Origin: Hyphomicrobiales bacterium | GTDB taxonomy: Bacteria; Pseudomonadota; Alphaproteobacteria; Rhizobiales; Rhizobiaceae | Direction: 5' to 3' | NCBI GenBank assembly: GCA_017305935.1 | Contig: JAFKJU010000045.1 | Coordinates: forward strand, 1 to 32,702 | Length of the DNA: 32,702 nt | Notes under the pieces: model-generated | What the model was told of the DNA's origin: nothing | The model's input: the letters and a program-made list of their open reading frames with translations, nothing else | The model's database searches: none | Shown: one piece after another, positions 5,817 through 15,510 of the stretch | Numbering within the stretch: position 1 is the stretch's first letter | How the letters are laid out: every line of letters starts with the position of its first letter | Made by a program: the position numbers and the translations under genes

Positions 5817-8800
5817 ATGGCGAACAACAAGAACAACGAGTCGATCGACGAAAAGGCATATGAGGCGTTGGAAAACGCCTTGCAGATCAATTTTCGCGAC
5901 GACAAATCCTCGCCGCGGCAGAAGGCCCAGCCGGATGCCAAGGGAGCGGTGAACAAGCCGCGCCAGAGAAGCGAGCAGGCCCAGCCTCGCCGCGCGCCCG
6001 ACGCCGCCCAGGGGCAGCGTGCGCCCTCGTCGGCCGCCAACGACGCCAGCCGGCGCAATTCCGCCAGTATCATGAAGTCGCTCGACGGTGGCTCGCTCAA
6101 GCCGGCGCTGCGCATGGCGACGATCGTCAGCGCCCTGTGGGTCCTCGGCGGCTTCGGCCTGGCGCAGATGCTGCTTTCGCCGCAGATCTGGCAGGTGCGC
6201 TCGCTCGCCGAATTCATCGCCCTTCCCGGCGCCGGTGCGCTGCTGATCGGCACGCTGCTGCCGCTGCTTCTGATCTATGCCTTCGCGATCATGATCGCCC
6301 GCGCGCATGACCTGCGCAACGCCGCGCGTTCCATGGCCGAAGTCGCATTGCGCCTGTCCGAGCCGGAAACGATTGGCTCCGAGCGCATCATGACCGTCGG
6401 CCAGGCCGTGCGCCGCGAGGTCATGGCGATGAACGAGGGCATCGAGCGCACCATCGCTCGCGCCGCCGAACTGGAAACCCTCGTCCATTCCGAAGTCAAC
6501 GCGCTGGAACGCAGCTATACCGACAATGAAATGCGCGTGCGCGGCCTGGTGCAGGAACTGGGCAGCGAGCGCGAGGCGATCGTCAACCATGTCGAGCGCA
6601 TCCGCTCCACGATTGCCGGCGCAAACGAGCAGCTCAAGGAAGAAATGTCGCTGGCGACGGAGGAGATCACCATCCGCCTTGCCACGTCGGGCGAGGCGTT
6701 CGCCTCGCTGATCGACACCCGCGCGGCGATGCTGACGGAGAAATCCGACGCCGCCGCCGAAGCCATCGGCAACCTGCTCAGCAGCCGCACCGAAACCCTG
6801 CTGCAGACTCTGAATTCCTCCGGCTTCGCGCTGACCAACGAATTCGACACCCGCCTCGAGGAACTGAACATCACGCTCGGCGAGCGCGGCCGTGAACTGC
6901 TCGACCAGTTCGAGACCCGCGCCTCGACGCTGGACCAGAACACCGAGCGCCTGAACGCAGCCCTGAACGAGCGCGCCCAGCAGCTCAACGAAAGCCTGAT
7001 CGCCCGCACCCGCGAGATCAACGACACCCTGACCGGCGGCCACAGCACGCTGGCCGGCACGCTCGACGACGTGCTCGCCAAGCTCAACAGCTCGATCGAG
7101 GAAAAGGGCAGCAGCTTCCGCCAGTCGCTGCAATCGAGCATCGACGACACGATCATGGATCTCGACCTGCGCTCGGGCTTCTTCGAGGAACGGCTGCAGA
7201 CCACCGTCAACCAGCTGTCGACCATCTTCGACGACCGCGTCTCGGAATTCACCGAAGCCTTCGAAAACCGCGTCGGCTCGCTGGACAGCAAGCTGATGGA
7301 AAGCCTGACCCGCATCAGCGAAACGCTGAACGGCGGCAGCGATTCCATCGACGGCATCCTCAATTCCAGCATCGACCGCCTCGGCGCTTCGCTGAGCGAC
7401 CATTCCTTCGCATTGGCGACCGCGCTCGGCACCGGCCAGGAAGTGCTGGAAAGCAGCTTCGACAGCCGCATGCGCGACCTGACCGACAGCCTGCACGCCC
7501 GCTCCAACGACATTTCAGGCGTGCTGGCAAGCACGGCCGGCGAAATCACCGCCGCGCTCGGCGAAAAGACGGTGGAAATGGCCGCCGTTCTCGGCGCCCG
7601 CACCGATGAATTCCACCGCGCGCTCAACAATCGCGCCGAGGAAATCTCCGGCGCCATCGGCCAGCGCACCGACGAATTCTCCGCCATGCTCGAAGAACGC
7701 ACCGCCGGCCTCTCCGGCGCGCTCGAAAGCCGCAGCCGCGAACTGTCGAACACGCTCGATGCCCGCTCGGAGGAATTCCAGCGCGCCGTCGGCGGTCGTG
7801 CCGAAGAAATCGCCAGCGCCATCGGACAGAAGGCGGTCGAATTCTCCGCCATGCTCGGCGAACGCACTGCCACCCTATCCGGCGAATTGGAAAGCCGCAG
7901 CCGCGAACTGTCGCAGACGCTGGAGGCACGCTCCGGCGACCTCAGCCGCGCGCTCGAAGACCGCGCCGGCAGCATTTCCTCCGCCCTGGAAAAGCGCACG
8001 GCGGACTTCGCCACGATGATCGGCGATAAGACCGCCGACATGGCCAGCGAGATCGACCTGCGCAGCATGGAACTGACCGCCGCCCTCGGCGCCCGCACGG
8101 AAGAGCTGAGCGGCGCCCTGGCCGCAGGGACCGAACAGCTCGGTTCGGCGCTCGGCGAACGCGTGCTCGACATGACCACCACGCTCGCCCTACACAGCGA
8201 CCAGATCGCCTCCGCCATCGACAGCGGTAAGACCGAGATCGCCGATAGGCTCCAGTCCACCGGCAGCGAAATCGCCTCCATCCTCGGCGCCCGCACGCGG
8301 GAGATGCAGGCTACGCTCGTCTCCGGCACGGAACAGCTCGACGCGACGCTTGGCGAGCGCATGCTCGACATGACCACCACGCTTGCCCTACACAGCGACC
8401 AGATCGCCTCCACCATCGACAGCGGCAAGACCGAGATCGCCTATCGCCTGCAGACGACCAGCAACGAGATCGCCTCGACGCTCGGTGCGCGTACCCGGGA
8501 ACTCAACGAAACCCTGGCCTCCGGTACCGAAAGCCTCGGCTCCGCCCTGGGCGACCGCATGCTGGAAATGGCGACGACGCTCAGCCTGCACAGCGACCAG
8601 ATCACCTCCACCATCGACAGCGGCAAGGCCGAGATCGCCGATCGCCTGCAGACGACCAGCAAGGAGATCGCCTCGACGCTCGGTGCCCGCGCCCAGGAAA
8701 TCAACGAAACCCTGGCCTCCGGCACCGAACGCCTCGGCTCCGCCCTGGGCGACCGCATGCTGGAAATGGCGACGACGCTCGGCCTGCACAGCGACCAGAT

Positions 8801-11800
8801 CACCTCCGCGATCGACGGCGGCAAGACCGAGATCGCCGACCGCCTGCAGGCCGCCAGCACCGACATCGCCTCGACGCTCAGCGCCCGCACGCGCGACGTC
8901 GCCGGCGCGCTGGCCAGCGGCACCGAGAAGCTCGATGCCGCCATGACCGAGCGCATGCTGGAAATGACCACGGCGCTGGGTCTCGGCAGCGACCAGATCG
9001 CCTCCGCCCTCGATTCGACCGAACACCGTCTGGAGCGGCTGATGAGCGAGCGTGGCGACGCCTTGCTCGGCACACTGGAGCAGACGCGCACCCGGTTCGA
9101 GGAAAACTTCTCCGAGCGCGCCGATGCGGTCATCGACGCTGTCACCGGCGGCCAGGGCCGCATCGCAGAGGCGCTCGATCAGCGCACGAGCGCGCTCGCC
9201 GAGCACCTTTCCGATGGCGAACGGCGCATCGCCGCCGCCATGGACCAGCGCGCGGCCTCGATGGCGGCGGCGCTCGAAAGCGGCCACTCGCGCATCGCGG
9301 GCTCGCTGGCCGACGGGCAGTTGCGTCTGGACCAGGTGATCGGCGACGGCGCCGCCCACGTCGCCTCGACGCTGGAGCGTAGTGAACAGCGCATCGCCGA
9401 AACCCTGCGCGACGGCCAGACGCGTCTCGACCTGACGCTGGAAGAACGCACCGGCGCTCTTCTGAATTCCGTTGCGGGAACGCAGCAGCGCCTGACGTCG
9501 ACGTTCGGCGAGCACAGCGAAGCCATCACCCAGGCCTTGAAGAACAGCGAGGAGCGGCTCGGCAATGCCCTTCTCGATGGCCAGATCAACCTGGACATGA
9601 TGCTGGAAACACGCACCACCGCCGCCATCGAGGCGCTCGGGGATGCCGAGAATCGTATTGCCGCCTCGCTTGGCCAGCAGGCCGATTCGATCCGCGAGAC
9701 CTTCGAGACCAACCAGCAGCGCTTCGAGACGTCGCTGACCGGCCAGACCGGTAATCTCAGCGCCCTGATCGAAGCCGGCCGCAATGCCATCGATTCGGTG
9801 CTCGGCGCTTCCGTCGAACGGGCGGAGACGGCGATTTCCAGCGGCGCCCGCCGCATCGCCGAAACCGTCTCCGGCGGCATTGCCGGCATCGAGACGACGC
9901 TCGGCTCGACCGAGGACCGTATCCGCGGCGCCCATGAGCAGATTCGCACCACGTTGGACGAGCGCGGCAACATGATCGGCTCGGCCCTGGAACAGGCCCG
10001 CTCCGGCCTGGAGCACATGCTGTCCGAACAGGCGACATCGATCGGCACCACCATCGCCACCAGCGCCAGCATGATGGAAATGTCGCTGGAAGACCGCGAG
10101 ACCGCGCTGCGCCAGGCCATCGACGCCAGCGCCGAGCGCCTCGACCAGCGCCTGCGCGACAGCACCGGCCATATTGCCGACCGCATGCTCGACACGGCCG
10201 GCCGCATTGCAGTCACCGCAGAGGAGACCGCTGCCCGCATCGATCGCTCCGCCGAAACGCTTTCCAGCCGTGTCGACGACGCCGGCTCTCGCGTCGAAGC
10301 CAGCTTCTCGCTGATGGACAACAAGGTGCGAGACAATGCTGCAGGCATCGTCGACCGCGTCGGCGCCACCGGGCGGCAGCTTGCCGAGGCGCTGTCGATG
10401 CAGGTTCACGGCATCGAGCGCAGCAGCGCCGAAGCCACCAACCGCCTGACCGAATCGCTCGATGCCCGCCGCACCGAGATCGCCCAGACGATCGACAACG
10501 GTGCCACGCGCCTCGCCGAAAGTGTCGAAAGCCGCGCGCAACGACTGGCCGAAACCCTCGACAGCCGAACCGAGCGCCTCGACGAACGTCTCGACACCAT
10601 GAACCGGGCGCTGAATGTCGGCCTCGACAACGTCACCCGCACCATCGAGGAAAAGGCCAGCGGCCTTGCCTCGACGCTGCGCCATGCCGTCACCGATGCC
10701 ACGCAGGGAATCGACGCCGAAGCCATGCGCACCGCCGACATCCTGTCACGCACCGGCGCGGAGTTCCTCGACCAGATCGACCGGAAGAACACCGAGTTCA
10801 CCCAGTCGGTGGAGGAGCGCGCCGACCGCATCGTCGGCCGCGTCACCGAAACCCAGAACCGCCTCGCAGCCCAGGCCGCCGCCGTCGCCCAGACCTTCTC
10901 GGCCGCCGGCAATGCCATCGTCAACAAGGTGGCCGAGGCCGAAGGGCTGGTCAGCAACCAGGTCAGCGCCATCTCGCAGACGCTCGCCAATGCTGAGGCC
11001 TCCCTCGAAGCGCGCGGCGATGCCATTCGCGGCTCGCTGCAGCAGAGCAGCGACGTGATTTCCCAGGCCGTCGGCGAGGCCGAACGGGCGCTGACGCAGC
11101 GCGGTGCCTCGATCCGCACCACACTGCATGAAAGCACCTCGGAACTGGCCGACATGCTGGCCGAAGCCGAACGTACCCTGGATGCGCGCGGCGAATCGGT
11201 GCGCACGACGCTGGAAACCAAGACGACGGAACTGGAAAGCACGCTGTCACAGGCCGAGCGCACGCTGGAAGCCCGCGGCAATGCCATCCGCTCCGCCCTG
11301 CACGGCAGCACCGAGCAGATCGCCGAGACATTGTCGAATGTCGACCGTGCGCTCGAAGCCCGTGGCGACGCAATTCGCACAGGCATCGACGCCCGCGTCC
11401 GTGAAATCGACGAATCGCTTTCCAACGTCGACCGCCAGCTCGAAGCCCGCGGCGCCTCGGTCCGTTCGTCCATCGACGAGCGCACCCGTGAGCTGAATTC
11501 GATGCTGGCCGGCCGCTCCGCCGAACTTGCCCGCCTGATTGAGGAGAAGGCGCGGCCGGTCATCGACGATTACGCCGCCATCGGCCGCGCCGCTGCCGAA
11601 CAGATCACGGCCGCCGCCCAGACCGGCGCGGATCGCCTGCGTGCCGAGAATGCCGCGCTCATCAACGCCATCACCGCCCGCGCCGACAGCGCCGCCAACC
11701 AGCTCTCGACTATCGAAAGCACCCTGGCCGAAAGCGTCAACGGCCTGATCGACCGGCTTGCCCAAAGCAATTCCGGCATCGCTTCGGTGGTCAACCGCGC

Positions 11801-13451
11801 AAGCGAAGACCTTCGCGGCGTCAACCAGACGATGGAAGCCGCGACCTCGCAGTTCGTTGAAGCCGCCGACAAGGCCGCCGAGCGCGTCTCGACCTCGACA
11901 CGCTTCCTCGAAGGCAAGGTCGAGCGCCTGGCCGGTATCTCCGGCGACACGCTGGCGCAGGTTTCGGGCATCGTCACCCGCTTCGGCGATCATTCCAAGA
12001 TGCTCGGCCAGGCGACGGACCTGCTCTCGGCTGCCCAGACCAATCTGGTCAGCACGCTGGAGGAACGCGAGGAAGCTCTGCGCAACCTCGCCGTTGGCCT
12101 CGTCAAGCGTTCGGACGAAATCGAATCGTCGATGCGTTCGCTGGCCGGCATGGTGGAAAGCGCCTTCGATCAGGCCGAGCAACGCTCCAGCCAGGCGACC
12201 AGCAATCTGCGTCAGGGTATCCAGACCTCGTTTGCCGAAGTCGGCCGCGTTCTCTCGGATGCGGAAAAGCGCGCCGAAGCCGCTGCCGAAGGCATGCGCG
12301 ACATGGTGGTCAAGGCCTCGCAGGACGCACGGCAGGCGCTGGAACACTCCTTCACGGAAGCCGAGAAGCGCTCCGGCGATCTCGCCGGCCGGGTTCGCAG
12401 CGGCGTCGGCCAGTCGCTGGCCGATGTCGACAAGCTGCTGGCCGAAAGCGGCCAGAAGTCCGGCGCCGCCGCCGAGCAGATGCGCGCCGCGCTTCGCGAA
12501 GCCGTCGACGAAGCCGTCAACCGCTTTGCCGGTGCCACCGATGAAATTCGCCGCTCGGCGCATGAGATCCGCAAGGAACTCGACGTCACCCGCGGCGAGC
12601 TGCGCAAGGGCGCCTTCGATCTTCCGGAAGAGGCTAAGGAAAGTGCCGCCGCCATGCGCCGCGCCGTCTCCGAGCAGATCAAGGCGCTACAGGATATCTC
12701 GCAGATCGTCGGCCGTTCCTCGCGCAATCTCGAAGTCTCCGAGCCGTCGCTGCGCGCCATGGCCGAGGCCCAGCCGCAACAACGCCGCCCGGCGCCGCAG
12801 CCGGCAGAACAGCCGCGCGAGACGCAAGGCTTTCGCCCGGACGACAGCTTCGGCCTGCGCGGCAGCATTTCGATGAGCCGCCCGGTCGTCGCCCCGCCGG
12901 CTGCGCCCGCCGCCCCAGCCCCCGCTCCCGCACCGCTCACCACTGAAGCGGCTCTGCGCGGCGCGGAAACCGGCGGCTGGATCAGCGACCTGCTGCGCGG
13001 CGCCTCGCGTGACGAAGCTCCACAGGCCGAGCCGGCGCGCGCGCCGCAGCCGCGCCCGGTGGAAGCCGCCGCCCAGCCGCGCAACGGTGACACGCGCAAC
13101 CCGCGCCATGTGGTCGAATCGCTGAATTCGCTGTCTGTGGATATCGCCCGCGCCATCGATCACGATGCCTCGGTCGAGCTGTGGCGCCGCTACCAGCGCG
13201 GCGAGCGCGACGTCTTTACCCGTCGCCTCTACACGCTGAAGGGCCAGCAGACCTTCGACGAGATCAAGCGCAAGTATGACCGCGAGCCGGAATTCCGCAC
13301 CGCCGTCGATCGCTACATCGCCGATTTCGAAAAGCTGCTCGGCGATGTCGCCCGCACCGACCGCGACAAGACGGTGACCCAATCCTACCTGACCTCCGAT
13401 ACCGGCAAGGTCTACACGATGCTGGCCCACGCCGCAGGCCGGTTCAACTAA
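5817..13451 (+). CDS. Growth Pole Ring-like protein (GPR/RgsE): giant membrane-anchored apolipoprotein-like coiled-coil protein
   Basis: A 2,544-residue protein. Residues 1-95 are polar and disordered; two membrane helices lie at about 99-120 and 137-161; residues 165-2270 are a continuous heptad/11-mer helical rod rich in A, E, R, S and T, with phrases such as LGARTREL and LESRSRELS. About 2270-2415 is a Pro/Ala-rich linker, and the last 120 residues are a compact conserved-looking domain ending LAHAAGRFN. This layout matches the GPR protein of Agrobacterium tumefaciens (about 2,100 residues) and RgsE of Sinorhizobium meliloti, which form a ring at the growing pole and are required for normal polar growth. 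Residues about 760-1060 contain a 66-residue repeat. Automated annotators often mislabel such proteins kinesin-like or apolipoprotein. The start has GAGG upstream. It is followed by a terminator. Confidence 0.8.
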   Translation: MANNKNNESIDEKAYEALENALQINFRDDKSSPRQKAQPDAKGAVNKPRQRSEQAQPRRAPDAAQGQRAPSSAANDASRRNSASIMKSLDGGSLKPALRMATIVSALWVLGGFGLAQMLLSPQIWQVRSLAEFIALPGAGALLIGTLLPLLLIYAFAIMIARAHDLRNAARSMAEVALRLSEPETIGSERIMTVGQAVRREVMAMNEGIERTIARAAELETLVHSEVNALERSYTDNEMRVRGLVQELGSEREAIVNHVERIRSTIAGANEQLKEEMSLATEEITIRLATSGEAFASLIDTRAAMLTEKSDAAAEAIGNLLSSRTETLLQTLNSSGFALTNEFDTRLEELNITLGERGRELLDQFETRASTLDQNTERLNAALNERAQQLNESLIARTREINDTLTGGHSTLAGTLDDVLAKLNSSIEEKGSSFRQSLQSSIDDTIMDLDLRSGFFEERLQTTVNQLSTIFDDRVSEFTEAFENRVGSLDSKLMESLTRISETLNGGSDSIDGILNSSIDRLGASLSDHSFALATALGTGQEVLESSFDSRMRDLTDSLHARSNDISGVLASTAGEITAALGEKTVEMAAVLGARTDEFHRALNNRAEEISGAIGQRTDEFSAMLEERTAGLSGALESRSRELSNTLDARSEEFQRAVGGRAEEIASAIGQKAVEFSAMLGERTATLSGELESRSRELSQTLEARSGDLSRALEDRAGSISSALEKRTADFATMIGDKTADMASEIDLRSMELTAALGARTEELSGALAAGTEQLGSALGERVLDMTTTLALHSDQIASAIDSGKTEIADRLQSTGSEIASILGARTREMQATLVSGTEQLDATLGERMLDMTTTLALHSDQIASTIDSGKTEIAYRLQTTSNEIASTLGARTRELNETLASGTESLGSALGDRMLEMATTLSLHSDQITSTIDSGKAEIADRLQTTSKEIASTLGARAQEINETLASGTERLGSALGDRMLEMATTLGLHSDQITSAIDGGKTEIADRLQAASTDIASTLSARTRDVAGALASGTEKLDAAMTERMLEMTTALGLGSDQIASALDSTEHRLERLMSERGDALLGTLEQTRTRFEENFSERADAVIDAVTGGQGRIAEALDQRTSALAEHLSDGERRIAAAMDQRAASMAAALESGHSRIAGSLADGQLRLDQVIGDGAAHVASTLERSEQRIAETLRDGQTRLDLTLEERTGALLNSVAGTQQRLTSTFGEHSEAITQALKNSEERLGNALLDGQINLDMMLETRTTAAIEALGDAENRIAASLGQQADSIRETFETNQQRFETSLTGQTGNLSALIEAGRNAIDSVLGASVERAETAISSGARRIAETVSGGIAGIETTLGSTEDRIRGAHEQIRTTLDERGNMIGSALEQARSGLEHMLSEQATSIGTTIATSASMMEMSLEDRETALRQAIDASAERLDQRLRDSTGHIADRMLDTAGRIAVTAEETAARIDRSAETLSSRVDDAGSRVEASFSLMDNKVRDNAAGIVDRVGATGRQLAEALSMQVHGIERSSAEATNRLTESLDARRTEIAQTIDNGATRLAESVESRAQRLAETLDSRTERLDERLDTMNRALNVGLDNVTRTIEEKASGLASTLRHAVTDATQGIDAEAMRTADILSRTGAEFLDQIDRKNTEFTQSVEERADRIVGRVTETQNRLAAQAAAVAQTFSAAGNAIVNKVAEAEGLVSNQVSAISQTLANAEASLEARGDAIRGSLQQSSDVISQAVGEAERALTQRGASIRTTLHESTSELADMLAEAERTLDARGESVRTTLETKTTELESTLSQAERTLEARGNAIRSALHGSTEQIAETLSNVDRALEARGDAIRTGIDARVREIDESLSNVDRQLEARGASVRSSIDERTRELNSMLAGRSAELARLIEEKARPVIDDYAAIGRAAAEQITAAAQTGADRLRAENAALINAITARADSAANQLSTIESTLAESVNGLIDRLAQSNSGIASVVNRASEDLRGVNQTMEAATSQFVEAADKAAERVSTSTRFLEGKVERLAGISGDTLAQVSGIVTRFGDHSKMLGQATDLLSAAQTNLVSTLEEREEALRNLAVGLVKRSDEIESSMRSLAGMVESAFDQAEQRSSQATSNLRQGIQTSFAEVGRVLSDAEKRAEAAAEGMRDMVVKASQDARQALEHSFTEAEKRSGDLAGRVRSGVGQSLADVDKLLAESGQKSGAAAEQMRAALREAVDEAVNRFAGATDEIRRSAHEIRKELDVTRGELRKGAFDLPEEAKESAAAMRRAVSEQIKALQDISQIVGRSSRNLEVSEPSLRAMAEAQPQQRRPAPQPAEQPRETQGFRPDDSFGLRGSISMSRPVVAPPAAPAAPAPAPAPLTTEAALRGAETGGWISDLLRGASRDEAPQAEPARAPQPRPVEAAAQPRNGDTRNPRHVVESLNSLSVDIARAIDHDASVELWRRYQRGERDVFTRRLYTLKGQQTFDEIKRKYDREPEFRTAVDRYIADFEKLLGDVARTDRDKTVTQSYLTSDTGKVYTMLAHAAGRFN
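8193..9050 (+). repeat. Tandem 198-bp (66-residue) in-frame repeats inside the GPR-like gene
   Basis: The phrase encoding HSDQI recurs with exact 198-base spacing at 8193, 8391, 8589 and 8787, and more divergently (GSDQI) at 8985. Each unit encodes a version of SDQIxSxIDSGKxEI. Sixty-six residues is six 11-mers, matching apolipoprotein-like helical periodicity. Units two to four are so similar at the DNA level that recent duplication or gene conversion is likely. Confidence 0.9.
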
Positions 13452-13472
13452 GCCGACCTGGAGATCAAAGCG

Positions 13473-13505
13473 AAAAAAGCCCCGTGCGTCGTACGGGGCT
13501 TTTTT
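13473..13505. terminator. Bidirectional rho-independent terminator
   Basis: Six A residues, GCCCCGT (13479-13485), loop GCGTCGT, ACGGGGC (13493-13499), then six T residues. The symmetric A/T flanks let it stop both the GPR-like gene from the left and the chemoreceptor gene from the right. Confidence 0.93.
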
Positions 13506-13528
13506 ATCGGGTGCTGAAATGCGGCCGC

Positions 13529-15307
13529 CTAAAATTCTTCCCAGTTTTCGCGGACCGCCGCCGCGGCACCGCTCACGAGCCGCGGCTTGGCAAAGCGCGC
13601 CGCCACTTCGCCTCTGCCGTCCGACGCACCAACCCTGTGCGAACTGACCGCGCCCAACCGATCGCTGATCTGGAACCGCGCCAGCAATTGCGTCAGCGCC
13701 ACCGCGCGTTCGGAGAGCATGTTGCTGGCCGCACTCTGCTCCTCGGCGGTCGCGGCGTTCTGCTGCGTGCCCTGGTCGAGCACGTTCACCGCCTGGCCGA
13801 TCTCGGTGACGCCCATCGCCTGCTCACGGCAGGCATCGACGATAGCGCTGACATTGCCGTCTATCTCCTGAACCCGCGCAACGATTGTCGTCAGCGCCGC
13901 CCCTGTCCTGTCGACGAGGCAAACGCCCGCCTTGACCTGTTCGGAGGAGACGGTGATTAGCGCCTTGATCTCCTTGGCAGCCTTTGCCGAACGCTGTGCC
14001 AGTTCGCGCACCTCCTGGGCCACGACGGCAAAGCCCTTGCCCGCTTCACCGGCGCGGGCCGCTTCCACACCGGCATTCAGCGCCAGCAAATTGGTCTGGA
14101 AGGCGATCTCGTCGATCACACCGATGATATTGGCGATCTCATGCGAAGACTGCTCGATCCGACCCATCGCCGAAACGGCATCGCGGACGATAGCGCCGGA
14201 TTCCTCCGCGGCGCTGCGCGTCTGCCGCACGATGGCGCCTGCCTCGCCAGCGCGCTTGCTGGTATCGCCCACCGTCTGGGTGATCTGCGCCAGCGCGGCG
14301 GCGGTCTCCTCGATCGATGCCGCCTGCTGCTCCGTCCGCCTGGCGATGGCATCGGCGCTCGCCATCATTTCACCGGCGGTGCCGGCAATATCGCGGGCGG
14401 TCATCGAAATCTCGCCGATGGTTCGGTCCAGCGTCGTCACCGCCGCATTGAAATCCGTACGCGTGCGCTCCACCGCCTTGTCGAGCGGCTGTGGCACCTG
14501 CGATGTCAAATTCCCCTGCGCCAGTTCGCCGATGGCATTGCCGAGAGTATCGACCGATTTCATTCTGGCGGTAACATCGGTCGCGAACTTCATGACACCA
14601 TAGATTTTTCCACGGCTGTCGGCGACGGGGTTATAGGAGGCCTGGACCCAGACGCGCGCGCCATCGCGAGTCCTGCGGATATAGGTGTCGCTTAGAAGTT
14701 CGCCGTTGCGCAGCCGCTCCCAGTGACGGCCATACTCGCTCGATGCGACATAATCGGCCTCACAGAAGGTGCTGTGTGGCTTGCCCTTGATGTCCTCCAG
14801 CCGATAGCCCATCAGACGGCAGAAATTCTCGTTGGCATCCAGCACCTTTCCATCGAGATCGAATTCGATGACCGCCAGGGAGGCATCGAGCGCGCGCAAC
14901 TTGTTCTGGTTGTGAAGCGAGAGAAGTTTGGTGGCGGTAATATCGGCGGCGATCTTCACGACTTCGATCACTTTGCCGTCCGAAAGAATTGGATCGTAGG
15001 AGGCTTCGATATACACATCCTGCCCGGATTTGGAAAGACGCCGGAACTGCCCCACCTGTGGCTTTCCGGTCGCCAGTTCCCGCCAGAAAGTTTCGTAGGC
15101 CGGCGATGCGGATAGGTCCGCGCCGACGAAAATCCGGTGATGCTGACCGATGATCTCCTGCAGCGAATAACCAAGCGCAGCGCAAAAATTCTCGTTTGCG
15201 CCCTTGATGATCCCATCCGGCGCGAACCAGATCAATGCATGCGATTTGGAGATCGCCCGATAATGTTGCGAAATGCGACGGCTTTGAATCCAGGCGGACA
15301 GTGACAT
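13529..15307 (-). CDS. Cytosolic methyl-accepting chemotaxis protein, PAS-PAS-HAMP-MCP
   Basis: A 592-residue chemoreceptor with no membrane segment. Two PAS/PAC sensor domains lie at about 20-128 and 140-250, each with the PAS phrase GxxxxANENFCxxxGY, and could bind heme, FAD or a small ligand. A HAMP-like linker (about 250-300) and the coiled-coil signalling domain (about 300-565) follow. The hairpin tip reads FQTNLLALNAGVEAARAGEAGKGFAVVA (split: FQTNLLALNAGVEAARAG at 403-420, then EAGKGFAVVA at 421-430), where CheA and CheW dock. The C-terminus is NWEEF, resembling the NWETF tether that recruits CheR/CheB in enteric receptors. Its ribosome site is partly inside a hairpin. No che genes are in the window. 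The family resembles Aer/McpY-type soluble receptors; energy or redox sensing is a guess. Confidence 0.92.
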   Translation of the reverse strand: MSLSAWIQSRRISQHYRAISKSHALIWFAPDGIIKGANENFCAALGYSLQEIIGQHHRIFVGADLSASPAYETFWRELATGKPQVGQFRRLSKSGQDVYIEASYDPILSDGKVIEVVKIAADITATKLLSLHNQNKLRALDASLAVIEFDLDGKVLDANENFCRLMGYRLEDIKGKPHSTFCEADYVASSEYGRHWERLRNGELLSDTYIRRTRDGARVWVQASYNPVADSRGKIYGVMKFATDVTARMKSVDTLGNAIGELAQGNLTSQVPQPLDKAVERTRTDFNAAVTTLDRTIGEISMTARDIAGTAGEMMASADAIARRTEQQAASIEETAAALAQITQTVGDTSKRAGEAGAIVRQTRSAAEESGAIVRDAVSAMGRIEQSSHEIANIIGVIDEIAFQTNLLALNAGVEAARAGEAGKGFAVVAQEVRELAQRSAKAAKEIKALITVSSEQVKAGVCLVDRTGAALTTIVARVQEIDGNVSAIVDACREQAMGVTEIGQAVNVLDQGTQQNAATAEEQSAASNMLSERAVALTQLLARFQISDRLGAVSSHRVGASDGRGEVAARFAKPRLVSGAAAAVRENWEEF

Positions 15308-15355
15308 GCAACCCTCCAGGGAAAAGTTACCTGGAGTTTGATATCGATTATCAAA
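15308..15355 (-). promoter_or_regulatory. Two adjacent hairpins in the chemoreceptor leader, one sequestering the ribosome-binding site
   Basis: In the minus-strand RNA, CTCCAGG (15336-15330) pairs with CCTGGAG (15320-15314); the GGAG of the ribosome site GGAGGG lies in the 3' arm, four bases before ATG at 15307. Directly upstream TTTGATA (15355-15349) pairs with TATCAAA (15343-15337) around a 5-base loop. This could control translation by folding; the role is inferred. Confidence 0.5.
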
Positions 15356-15510
15356 TTTTCTCTTAACTCAGAGTTGCATCAATAATAAATAATCTCATAA
15401 ATTGCATATTATCGACATTACGGTCAATCAAGGCTGGATATGGCTGCCCGCATGACCGCAATGTCCTGCGTCCAATAATGACCAGCAAAGGGCTGGCCGA
15501 CCTATTCCAT

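Noticed and set aside
8100-9050. Regular repeat spacing that could suggest a CRISPR-like or satellite array
   Set aside because: The 198-base period is in frame and encodes a 66-residue coiled-coil unit; there are no short repeats with unique spacers and no cas genes.
6515-12563. Several very long open frames antisense to the GPR-like gene
   Set aside because: They arise from the high-GC, Ala/Glu/Arg/Ser-biased codon use of the real gene; translations are Ser/Arg- or Gly/Val-rich without recognisable domains.
5817-13451. Kinesin-like or apolipoprotein annotation for the giant protein
   Set aside because: No motor domain or P-loop is present; similarity to these families comes only from long amphipathic helices.
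15337-15355. Possible FNR/FixK box TTGAT...ATCAA upstream of the chemoreceptor
   Set aside because: The half-sites are seven bases apart, not the required four; the segment is better explained as a hairpin next to the ribosome site.
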